NCBI GenBank assembly: GCA_947627965.1
Contig: CANQYA010000046.1
Location: forward strand, 1 to 7,395
Length of the DNA: 7,395 nt
DNA from: an uncultured Bacilli bacterium
GTDB lineage: Bacteria > Bacillota_I > Bacilli_A > RF39 > UBA660
Reading direction: 5' to 3'
In this document: one piece after another, positions 1-6,357 of the stretch
How positions within the stretch are numbered: the first letter of the stretch is position 1
Layout of the letters: each line of letters opens with the position of its first letter
Notes under the pieces: generated by a model
Databases searched by the model: none
What the model was told of the DNA's origin: nothing
Seen by the model: the letters and a program-made list of their open reading frames with translations, nothing else
Made by a program: the position numbers and the translations under genes

Positions 1-6
1 CAATAC

Positions 7-38
7 ATTATACCCCCCCCCCCCTAGGGTTTTCGCAA
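7..38 (-). promoter_or_regulatory. Putative phase-variable promoter with 12-G spacer tract
   Basis: On the minus strand a perfect -10 box TATAAT (12 to 7) directly follows an uninterrupted run of 12 G (24 to 13). The best -35-like hexamer, TTGCGA (38 to 33, sharing TTG and the final A with TTGACA), lies 20 bp upstream of the -10. The optimum spacing is about 17 bp, so losing three G would give an ideal promoter and the present length predicts weak or no expression. The start site would fall at about position 1 or just outside the window, so the driven gene is not visible. Promoters with a G or C run between -35 and -10, switched by slipped-strand mispairing, are well known in Neisseria (porA, opc). 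The box and tract are seen; switching is inferred. A poly-G sequencing or assembly artefact near the window edge is the main alternative. Confidence 0.6.
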
Positions 39-55
39 GCCCAAATGAATAAAAA

Positions 56-67
56 AATTTGCAAATT
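56..67. promoter_or_regulatory. Perfect 12-bp palindrome upstream of the poly-G promoter
   Basis: AATTTGCAAATT is a perfect 12-bp inverted repeat. It ends 17 bp upstream of the putative -35 box of the leftward promoter, a position where an activator, a repressor or an AT-rich UP-like element could act. It is short and mostly A/T, so chance occurrence in this base composition is possible. No regulator family is recognised from it. Confidence 0.3.
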
Positions 68-76
68 AAAATAATA

Positions 77-99
77 AAGGCTTGATAACATAAAATTAA
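77..99. repeat. Imperfect 23-nt direct repeat, copy 1
   Basis: This copy matches the stretch at 188-210 at 20 of 23 positions. The shared core includes AAGG, TGATAAC and TAAAATTAA, and the two copies start 111 bp apart. The core is not a simple A/T run, which makes the match more than composition alone. Its role is unknown; it could be a recombination scar, a duplicated regulatory element or a decayed repeat. Confidence 0.4.
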
Positions 100-154
100 A
101 AAATAAGGTATTTCACCAAATTAAAGTAACAAAACTATAATAATATAAAATGAG

Positions 155-180
155 AAAAATAAGACCCCTTCTGGGGGCTT
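155..180 (-). terminator. Second hairpin with T-rich tail (possible backup terminator)
   Basis: On the minus strand AAG-C-CCCC (180 to 173) can pair with GGGG-T-CTT (168 to 161) around an AGAA loop, with one internal C/T mismatch, and is followed by ATTTTT (160 to 155). The GC-rich stem stands out in this AT-rich stretch. In the opposite orientation the hairpin has no T run after it, so it should act on leftward transcripts. It lies about 70 bp beyond the first terminator and would catch read-through from the sugar operon before the poly-G promoter region. Confidence 0.55.
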
Positions 181-187
181 AAACATT

Positions 188-210
188 AAGGGATGATAAC
201 TTAAAATTAA
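188..210. repeat. Imperfect 23-nt direct repeat, copy 2
   Basis: This is the second copy of the element at 77-99, differing at three positions (the fifth, sixth and fourteenth bases). It sits between the two hairpins of the intergenic region, whereas copy 1 sits between the second hairpin and the palindrome. No terminal inverted repeats or transposase remnants accompany the pair. Confidence 0.4.
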
Positions 211-248
211 CAGATCTTTTTTTACAAGAATATACAAATTAGAGTTTT

Positions 249-276
249 AAAAAGAAGTGACATATTCATCACTTCT
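249..276 (-). terminator. Intrinsic terminator of the sugar operon
   Basis: On the minus strand AGAAGTGA (276 to 269) pairs perfectly with TCACTTCT (260 to 253) around an 8-nt loop. The right arm runs into a T tract whose last T of the arm and the next four bases give five consecutive T. The stem begins 15 nt past the TAA stop of the last glycosyltransferase, the expected place for a rho-independent terminator. The stem is only 8 bp with three G-C pairs, so efficiency may be moderate, which would fit the second hairpin downstream. Confidence 0.7.
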
Positions 277-291
277 AAAAGTATAAGCTCT

Positions 292-1434
292 TTAAAATAT
301 TTTTTTATATTCGCTAACTATAAAATCCCAAGTAAATTTTTTCTTAATAATTTCTTTAGCTTTTATACCTAAAGGTTTCTTCATTTTTTCTAAATATTTT
401 ATATCACTCAGTAACTTAGATAAATTACCTTCTTCTTTAGTAAAATATAGACAACTATCACAACCTACTTCACGGTTAAAATTAACATCATATAAAATAT
501 TTAGATCAACTGTTAACATGGATTCTAATAAAGTTGGATTAGTTCCTCCTACTGAATGTCCATGTAAATAAGCAAAAGCATTCCTTCTAATTATCTCTAA
601 GGTACTTACATCGTAAATTGGACCTAAAAACCTAACTCTTTTATCTTGATTAAAATTAATTTTTTTAAGTAATTTATTATAATATTTATTATTATTTATA
701 TCCCCTATTATAACTAATTCTTTATCAATCTTTGTTTTCATAAACTCTTTAATTATAAGTTCAAAATTATTTTCAGGAACAAAACGACAAACAATTATAA
801 AATAGTTATTAGTTTTTAAATTATATTTTTTTAAAATTTCTTCTTTTAATTCATCGTTAGTTTGAACTGGTATAGTACCATAAGCAATATACTTTTTAGG
901 TACTTTATTTTTAGGATATTTGTTCTTGATATAATCCAAAATTCCTTTAGAGTCACAAATTAATAAATCACAATTATTAAACATCCACTTTTCTTCTAAT
1001 AAGAAAAATTTCTTTACAAAATAATTCCATTTAGTTCTTTTCCACTCTAATCCATCAGGATTAAAATATATTTTTATACCTAATTTTTTTAATTTCTTTT
1101 TATACCATTTTAAATATGGTCCTAATTTTAAACCTAATACATATATTACACTATTTTCGATATGATTATTTTCTATATATTTTACATAATACTTAAATGA
1201 TTTAATAGTATGGACTAACATCGTCGCACTTTTTAAATTCCCTACCTTTATATAATCGACATAGACATTATCTTTAGGATTAATAGTTTTTTTTTGCTTA
1301 TTAGATAATTCGCTAATATGAAAGATAGTATTTTCATCATTATAATTATCTATTAAATTGTCAACAAAACGTTCAAAGCCACCATATTTATAATGGTAAC
1401 CTCTACTTCCTATTATAAATACATTTTTTTTCAT
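292..1434 (-). CDS. DUF1972/GT4 glycosyltransferase, rhamnosyltransferase-like
   Basis: A probable cytoplasmic or membrane-associated glycosyltransferase that adds a sugar, likely rhamnose, during assembly of a surface polysaccharide. Residues about 4-185 match the DUF1972 type: GSRG at 9-12, YGGFE at 17-21 and NPDGLEWKRTKW at 125-136. The C-terminal half (about 205-375) is a GT4 (GT-B) nucleotide-sugar domain with RFVPENN at 217-223 and HGHSVGGTNPTLLES at 291-305. This architecture is that of streptococcal Cps2T/WchF-type beta-1,4-rhamnosyltransferases, and 380 residues is a normal length. No membrane segment or signal peptide is seen. The ATG is preceded by GGGAG (1448-1444) nine nt upstream, within the 15-nt gap after the large glycosyltransferase, so it is the last gene of the operon. 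Codons 47-50 contain nine consecutive A. The family is clear; acceptor and donor are inferred, rhamnose being supported by rfbB two genes upstream. Confidence 0.85.
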   Translation of the reverse strand: MKKNVFIIGSRGYHYKYGGFERFVDNLIDNYNDENTIFHISELSNKQKKTINPKDNVYVDYIKVGNLKSATMLVHTIKSFKYYVKYIENNHIENSVIYVLGLKLGPYLKWYKKKLKKLGIKIYFNPDGLEWKRTKWNYFVKKFFLLEEKWMFNNCDLLICDSKGILDYIKNKYPKNKVPKKYIAYGTIPVQTNDELKEEILKKYNLKTNNYFIIVCRFVPENNFELIIKEFMKTKIDKELVIIGDINNNKYYNKLLKKINFNQDKRVRFLGPIYDVSTLEIIRRNAFAYLHGHSVGGTNPTLLESMLTVDLNILYDVNFNREVGCDSCLYFTKEEGNLSKLLSDIKYLEKMKKPLGIKAKEIIKKKFTWDFIVSEYKKIF

Positions 1435-1449
1435 AATACTATACTCCCA

Positions 1450-4083
1450 TTAATATATGTCTAAATGAAAACCGACATACAATGATAAATTTTTATTATA
1501 AAATTTATCATTTTTTAATTTATCCTGCCATTTATCCATCATAAATTTACTTTCTCTTAGAAGTCTTTTATATTTTTCACCAGACACATCTAATCCTCTT
1601 ATTTTTGATTCATAATGATATAACTCTACTTGTGGTACTACAACATTGTAATAACCTTTGTCTAATATTTTTAAGCAGAAATCAACATCATTAAAAGCAC
1701 ATTTTATTCCGTTATCAAGACAGTTTACTTCAAAATATTTTTCTTTATTTATCATGACGCAAGCGAAAGTTACTGCCCCATAATCATATACCGCATATTG
1801 TCTTCCACCATAATCAATATCACCTTTGCGATAGCGACAAAAAACATGCCCAGCTACACCACCTAGACCGACTATTACGCCTGAATGTTGGATTGTTCCA
1901 TCATCATAATACATTTTAGCACCGACACATCCAACCTGTTTTTGTCTAGCATAACCTAACATCAATTCAATCCAATTAGGTGTTATAATTTCGGTATCAC
2001 TATTCAAAAGTAGAAGATATTTCCCTTTAGCTAACTTTATTCCTTCGTTATTTAAATAAGAATAATTAAACTCTCCATCTTTTTTAATAATTTTAATATT
2101 GTCGTGTTCTTTCTTTATTTTCTCCATGTAATTTAATGCTTCTTCTTGTTGGGTACAATGGTCAACAATAATTAATTCAAAATTTTTATAAGTAGTTTTA
2201 GCATAAATTGAATCGACACATTTACTTAAATATTCAACATGATCTCTTGTTAAAAGAATAATTGATACTAACTCATTATCATTTTGATAATCAATAAAAC
2301 AGAATGGTCGATTATTAATAGGTGTTACTTTTCCTTTTATTTTTCTTCTTTCCAAAGTATCTTCCAATATCTTAATATTATTACTAATATTATTTTGTTC
2401 ACAATCACTGTACTCCTGCATTAAATGATTTAAAACAGAAGAAATATGATATATTTTATTTGTCAATTCGGTACTTCTTAATATAAAGTCATATTTATAA
2501 GACTTATTATAATCTTTTTTAAAGCCCCCTACTTTATCAAATATTTCTTTTTTTACAGCGAAGAAATAACCAATGTAATTAAATGATAACAAAGTATCAG
2601 GTGAAAAACCAGGTTTAAAAATAGGTGTATTTCTAACATTTAAATTATTAATTTTATCTTCGTCACCATATATAAAATCAACTTTATTATTGTTAATAGT
2701 ATCGACAAAATAGGCTAAAGCATTTTTATCTAAAATATGAAATTCCTCTAAAAAAACTAAATAATCTTGTTTTAAGTTTTTAACTACATCATTAATTAAT
2801 AGAGCTTCGCTTTTCTCTTTTTTATTACAAGTTACTTTTATTCTTTGATCCATTTTAGCATATTCTTCTATTAATTTATGTTTCTCTTTAGTTATATTAT
2901 TTTCTATAATATGTAAATTAAAATTATCATAAGTTTGATTTAATATAGAATTTATACATCTTTTAGTATCTTCTACCTCAATATCACTTAAACATAAAAT
3001 CAAATTTAATAAAGGTTTTTCTAAAAATTCATTAAATTTTGGTTCTTTTTCTTTTGTTTTTATCCATTTTGTATATTCTTTATCAAAGTAACAATTATAT
3101 GGTATTATTTTTAATCTTGTTAAGAAATTACTAAAATCTTCTTTTAATACTTTAAATGGCATTAAAAAATGATACACAGTCCAAGCTTTTTTTATGGCGT
3201 TCCAAAAGATATTAACAACTCTTTTTATTAATCTAATAAAAGAAAGAACCGTATATAAAATTTTTTTCAATATTCTAAAAAAAGGAATTAAACCTAAAAG
3301 CAATTTATCTTTTGTCGTTTTAATTAAATAATGTTTAAAATAATGTTTACGATCTTTTAATTCTAATAATCTAATTTTATCAAAATCTTTTTTCCAATCA
3401 ATTATGTAACAAGTCGATGCCTCAACTCTATCGGTATTAGATATTGCCCACTTGTAATTATTATTTTTTAATTTAGTTGCTAAAATTTCTTCTTCAAACG
3501 CAAAAAATACTTCTTCATCTAAATACTCTATCTTACGCATTACTTCTTCTTTAGTAACAAAAAAAATCATTGAAGTATAATCGACATAAGAAATATCAGA
3601 ATTATAATGATCATTAGGGTAAAAAAAGATATTATCCGGCTTTTTCATTTCTCTACTATTTAAAAATGGTAGCCGTGCTTTCAACTGATTTTTAGCACTC
3701 AATAATTTGTTTCCTCTTATTTCACTAAAGCAAGAATTAATTACCGGCGTTATAACACCAATATCTTTCGCTTGAACTTTCTTTATTAAGTTATTAACCA
3801 CTTCGTCACTAAATTCTGTATTAGGATTACATACAACAATATTACTATTTTTATAATGTTTGCTTATATATTTTAAAGCTAAGTTAAGCATATAGCTATA
3901 GCCTTGATTAATATCGCAATCTACACTTATTATTTTATTAGATTTTAATATGTTTTCTTTTTCCTTATTTGAAAGCATATAATTAATAGCAATAATTTTA
4001 TCAATGGATTTATAATCTTTAATTTTATATAAAAAGCTATTGAACATTGTCGTATCAAGATTAAATGTTACTAATATATTCAT
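1450..4083 (-). CDS. Large multimodular family 2 glycosyltransferase
   Basis: A polysaccharide glycosyltransferase of 877 residues with three GT2-like modules. Module A (about 1-235) has a weak GT2 outline: NPNTEF at 86-91 where rhamnosyltransferases usually have NPDT, and FFAFEEEILA at 193-202 where FFxYxEDxDL is usual. Residues about 250-315 are hydrophobic and basic, suggesting amphipathic membrane attachment. Module B (about 355-590) has IYGDEDKIN (471-479) and FKPGFSPDTLLSFNYIG (489-505), hallmarks of RfbC-like tandem GT2 proteins, but the usual DHDD metal site reads EEFH at 446-449. Module C (about 603-850) looks intact: VSIILLTRD, LLLNSDTE (691-698), GAKMYYDDGTIQHSGV (721-736) and FNDVDFCLK (797-805). 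Only C therefore seems sure to be catalytic. The start has AGGGGG 8 nt upstream, overlapping the TAG stop of rfbB (12-nt gap), so translation is probably coupled. Sugar and acceptor are unknown; rhamnose transfer is plausible from context. Confidence 0.85.
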   Translation of the reverse strand: MNILVTFNLDTTMFNSFLYKIKDYKSIDKIIAINYMLSNKEKENILKSNKIISVDCDINQGYSYMLNLALKYISKHYKNSNIVVCNPNTEFSDEVVNNLIKKVQAKDIGVITPVINSCFSEIRGNKLLSAKNQLKARLPFLNSREMKKPDNIFFYPNDHYNSDISYVDYTSMIFFVTKEEVMRKIEYLDEEVFFAFEEEILATKLKNNNYKWAISNTDRVEASTCYIIDWKKDFDKIRLLELKDRKHYFKHYLIKTTKDKLLLGLIPFFRILKKILYTVLSFIRLIKRVVNIFWNAIKKAWTVYHFLMPFKVLKEDFSNFLTRLKIIPYNCYFDKEYTKWIKTKEKEPKFNEFLEKPLLNLILCLSDIEVEDTKRCINSILNQTYDNFNLHIIENNITKEKHKLIEEYAKMDQRIKVTCNKKEKSEALLINDVVKNLKQDYLVFLEEFHILDKNALAYFVDTINNNKVDFIYGDEDKINNLNVRNTPIFKPGFSPDTLLSFNYIGYFFAVKKEIFDKVGGFKKDYNKSYKYDFILRSTELTNKIYHISSVLNHLMQEYSDCEQNNISNNIKILEDTLERRKIKGKVTPINNRPFCFIDYQNDNELVSIILLTRDHVEYLSKCVDSIYAKTTYKNFELIIVDHCTQQEEALNYMEKIKKEHDNIKIIKKDGEFNYSYLNNEGIKLAKGKYLLLLNSDTEIITPNWIELMLGYARQKQVGCVGAKMYYDDGTIQHSGVIVGLGGVAGHVFCRYRKGDIDYGGRQYAVYDYGAVTFACVMINKEKYFEVNCLDNGIKCAFNDVDFCLKILDKGYYNVVVPQVELYHYESKIRGLDVSGEKYKRLLRESKFMMDKWQDKLKNDKFYNKNLSLYVGFHLDIY

Positions 4084-4095
4084 ATTATTTTCCCC

Positions 4096-5112
4096 CTAGT
4101 TTTTGGCAAAGAACATACTTAAATATTCCTTACTTTTTATCCCCTCAATCCATTCTTTATTATTGGTATACCAATCAATAATATCTTGTATTCTTTCTTC
4201 AAAATTACAAGATCTAGACCAACCTAACTCTGTTTCGAGTTTAGTTGTATCAAGTGCATAACGTAAATCATTACCCACTCGATCAGTAACATATTCAATT
4301 AATTTTTTATCTTTTCCCATCTTTTTTAATATGGTTTCGACAACTCTTTTATTTGTCAATTCATTATGCCCAGCAACATTGTAGACTTCACCGTCTTTAC
4401 CATTATGAAGTATCAAATCTATTGCCTTAACATGATCCATAACAAATAACCAATCTCGCACATTAGTACCATCGCCATGAATACAAATTTTTTCGTCATA
4501 CAAAGCTTTAGTAATAGTCATAGGAATTAACTTTTCAGGAAATTGTTTTACCCCATAGTTATTGGTACATCTTGAAATGACAATAGGAACATTATATGAT
4601 CGGTGGTAAGCTTGACAAATCATTTCGGCACATGCTTTACTGGCTGAATAAGGATTAGACGGTTTCAACACTTCTGTCTCTTTAAACATTAAATCAGGTC
4701 TATCTAAAGGTAAATCGCCATAAACTTCGTCAGTTGATACTTGATAAAATCTTTTTATACCGTACTTACGACATGCATCTAACAAATTTTTAACACCTAG
4801 GGCATTAGTATTGAAAAAAATACTAGGATTTTTTAAAGAGTTATCAACATGACTTTCCGCCGCAAAATTAACAACATAATCAAATTTTTCTTTTTTAAAC
4901 AATTCATCAATAAAATCTACATCTGTAATATCACCTTTTACAAATTTAAAATTATCGGCATCAATTACATTATTCAAATTTGCATAATTACCTGCATATG
5001 TAAGAGCATCTAAACAAATAAAATAATAATCTTTATATTTATTAACCATATAATCCAAAAAATTACTACCTATAAAACCTGCTCCCCCAGTTACTAACAT
5101 TTTTGCCTTCAT
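4096..5112 (-). CDS. rfbB: dTDP-glucose 4,6-dehydratase
   Basis: RfbB/RmlB converts dTDP-D-glucose to dTDP-4-keto-6-deoxy-D-glucose with bound NAD, the second step toward dTDP-L-rhamnose and other dTDP-deoxysugars, in the cytoplasm. It is an extended short-chain dehydrogenase/reductase. The Rossmann motif TGGAGFIG is at 8-15, the catalytic T-D-E triplet at 127-129 within STDEVYG, and YSASK at 155-159 supplies Tyr155 and Lys159. NFAAESHVDNS (82-92), RCTNNYG (181-187) and GDGTNVRDW (213-221) are typical of this enzyme, and 338 residues is normal. The ATG has a purine-rich GGAAGGAAGA upstream; Met5 is a less well placed alternative. It is the first gene of a three-gene unit with its own promoter. 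RfbA, RfbC and RfbD are not in the window, so the end product (rhamnose or another deoxysugar) is inferred. Confidence 0.95.
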   Translation of the reverse strand: MKAKMLVTGGAGFIGSNFLDYMVNKYKDYYFICLDALTYAGNYANLNNVIDADNFKFVKGDITDVDFIDELFKKEKFDYVVNFAAESHVDNSLKNPSIFFNTNALGVKNLLDACRKYGIKRFYQVSTDEVYGDLPLDRPDLMFKETEVLKPSNPYSASKACAEMICQAYHRSYNVPIVISRCTNNYGVKQFPEKLIPMTITKALYDEKICIHGDGTNVRDWLFVMDHVKAIDLILHNGKDGEVYNVAGHNELTNKRVVETILKKMGKDKKLIEYVTDRVGNDLRYALDTTKLETELGWSRSCNFEERIQDIIDWYTNNKEWIEGIKSKEYLSMFFAKN

Positions 5113-5120
5113 ATAATGTT

Positions 5121-5130
5121 TCTTCCTTCC
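5121..5130 (-). promoter_or_regulatory. Ribosome binding site of rfbB
   Basis: On the minus strand GGAAGGAAGA (5130 to 5121) lies 8 nt before the ATG at 5112, within a GA-rich stretch that begins GAGGAAGG. Its spacing favours this ATG over the in-frame Met5 codon twelve bases further on. Confidence 0.65.
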
Positions 5131-5155
5131 TCATATATTTTCATGTACTAGTGTT

Positions 5156-5186
5156 ATTATATCATAAATATAGCTAAAGAAAACAA
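5156..5186 (-). promoter_or_regulatory. Extended -10 promoter of the rfbB operon
   Basis: Minus-strand TGATATAAT (5164 to 5156) is a perfect extended -10 element (TG, one base, TATAAT). The -35 side is poor: TTGTTT (5186 to 5181) with a 19-bp spacer, or TTTTCT (5183 to 5178) with 16 bp, consistent with an extended -10 promoter that depends little on the -35. Start should be near 5149, giving a leader of about 37 nt that includes the rfbB ribosome site. It separates the sugar genes from the protease upstream. Confidence 0.7.
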
Positions 5187-5198
5187 ATAATTTAAAAT

Positions 5199-5238
5199 AA
5201 AAAGCAATAAAGATATTTTGTTACCCTTATTACTTTTT
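5199..5238 (-). terminator. Probable intrinsic terminator after htrA
   Basis: Directly after the TAA stop of the protease gene, the minus strand can form a long stem: 5238-5224 pairs with 5213-5199 over 15 positions including three G-T wobbles, around a 10-nt loop, and is followed by ATTTT. The stem is mostly A-T, so its stability is modest. Its position between the stop codon and the rfbB promoter supports a terminator separating the two transcription units. Confidence 0.5.
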
Positions 5239-5240
5239 TA

Positions 5241-6353
5241 TTAATCTATAGCTTTAGTCAATGTCACACTAGTAGTCTTTTCTTTACCATTTCTTATATA
5301 AGTTATTGATATTTTATCACCAACTTTATATTTATATAAAACGTACTTTAAGTAAGCTCCATTTACTATTTCTTCATCGTCAATCTTAGTAATAACATCA
5401 CCTTTTTCTAATCCTGATTTAGAAGCTCCGCTACCACTTACTACTTCAACTACTACAACACCAGAAGAAATATTGTTATCGATACTTATACCATATGATG
5501 ATAAAGTTCTTTTATCTGAAGCATTTAATAAATTTATACCTAACATCGGTCTTTCAATAGTTTTAGAATTTTCTAATTCTTCGACATGTGCCATGGCATC
5601 TTCTATTTTTATTGAGAACCCCATTCCTTCAATACTATTATCGACAAGTTTTAAAGAGTTTACCCCAATTACTTCGCCATTAGCATTCATTAATGGTCCA
5701 CCACTATTACCAGGATTGATAGCAGCATCTACTTGTGATACTTTCATAATCCAATCTGATTGTGAATTAACACTGACCGTTACCATACGATCAATACCGG
5801 ATATTATTCCACTTGTAACAGTATTATAATATTCTTCTCCCACTGGAGAACCAATTGTAAATATAGTATCACCTAATTTTAAATCATCTGTACTTCCTAT
5901 TGAAGCAACTTGTAAAACATCTTCAACTGGCATACGCAATACAGCAATATCTAAGTATTCGTCTCCACCTAATTTAGTTACTTCTACTTCTTTACCACTT
6001 GTTAAAAGAATAGTAAGTCTATCTGCTGATTCCACAACATGTTCATTAGTCATAACATAACCATATTTACTATCTACTTTATAAACAAAGCCACTACCTG
6101 TACTAGATAATTGTCCTTTTTGAAAATTTTTAACCATAACTACGGCATCATATATTTTACTAACAGCCGAACTAAGTCCCGAATTATCGATAACAACTTT
6201 ATTTTCACAACTTGTATATTGGCATCCTAAAATACCTGCTGTAGGATTATTTGTGTTTGCTTCAAAAGGATTAGTTACTATTACATAGGTAAAAGCTCCT
6301 CCACAAACAAACGCTAATAAAACTACTAAAAAAGTTATTATTTTTCCTCGCAT
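5241..6353 (-). CDS. htrA: Membrane-anchored HtrA/DegP-like serine protease
   Basis: A trypsin-like (S1C) envelope protease that degrades or checks misfolded exported proteins outside the membrane. One hydrophobic N-terminal helix (about 5-26) after a short basic end acts as signal anchor. A linker with Cys44 and Cys49 leads to the protease domain (about 60-260), with His105 in TNEHVV, Asp135 in LDIAVL and Ser217 in NPGNSGGP: an intact triad. TGSGFV (85-90) and IGSPVG (167-172) are typical. A single PDZ domain follows (about 268-366; SGLEKGDVITKID at 313-325). The 370 residues fit one-PDZ Bacillota HtrA/YyxA proteins. The start is firm: AAGGAG (6366-6361) ends 7 nt before the ATG and adjoins the TGA of the Abi gene, with a 4-nt gap, so the two genes are cotranscribed and probably translationally coupled. 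The cysteine pair, absent from the usual Bacillota HtrA as I know it, could form a disulfide. Orthology to a specific htrA/B/C paralogue is not assigned. Confidence 0.93.
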   Translation of the reverse strand: MRGKIITFLVVLLAFVCGGAFTYVIVTNPFEANTNNPTAGILGCQYTSCENKVVIDNSGLSSAVSKIYDAVVMVKNFQKGQLSSTGSGFVYKVDSKYGYVMTNEHVVESADRLTILLTSGKEVEVTKLGGDEYLDIAVLRMPVEDVLQVASIGSTDDLKLGDTIFTIGSPVGEEYYNTVTSGIISGIDRMVTVSVNSQSDWIMKVSQVDAAINPGNSGGPLMNANGEVIGVNSLKLVDNSIEGMGFSIKIEDAMAHVEELENSKTIERPMLGINLLNASDKRTLSSYGISIDNNISSGVVVVEVVSGSGASKSGLEKGDVITKIDDEEIVNGAYLKYVLYKYKVGDKISITYIRNGKEKTTSVTLTKAID

Positions 6354-6357
6354 TTTA

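Noticed and set aside
27..42. Small hairpin GGGTTT-loop-AAGCCC next to the poly-C run
   Set aside because: The stem is only 6 bp with a wobble on the plus strand and a mismatch on the minus strand, has no T run, and overlaps the -35-like box; it is too weak to call as a terminator or RNA element.
150..183. Ten-codon open frame starting ATGAGAAAAATA on the plus strand
   Set aside because: It runs through the GC-rich hairpin, has no ribosome site and is too short to support.
5473..5829. 118-codon open frame on the plus strand
   Set aside because: It lies wholly within the protease domain coding region on the opposite strand, the protein resembles no family, and the htrA reading has an intact triad and strong ribosome site. 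It is a shadow.
6290..6310. Cys17 in the HtrA N-terminal helix as a lipoprotein cleavage site
   Set aside because: The preceding residues are A-F-V, which do not fit the lipobox pattern (Leu, then small residues before Cys); a signal anchor explains the segment better.
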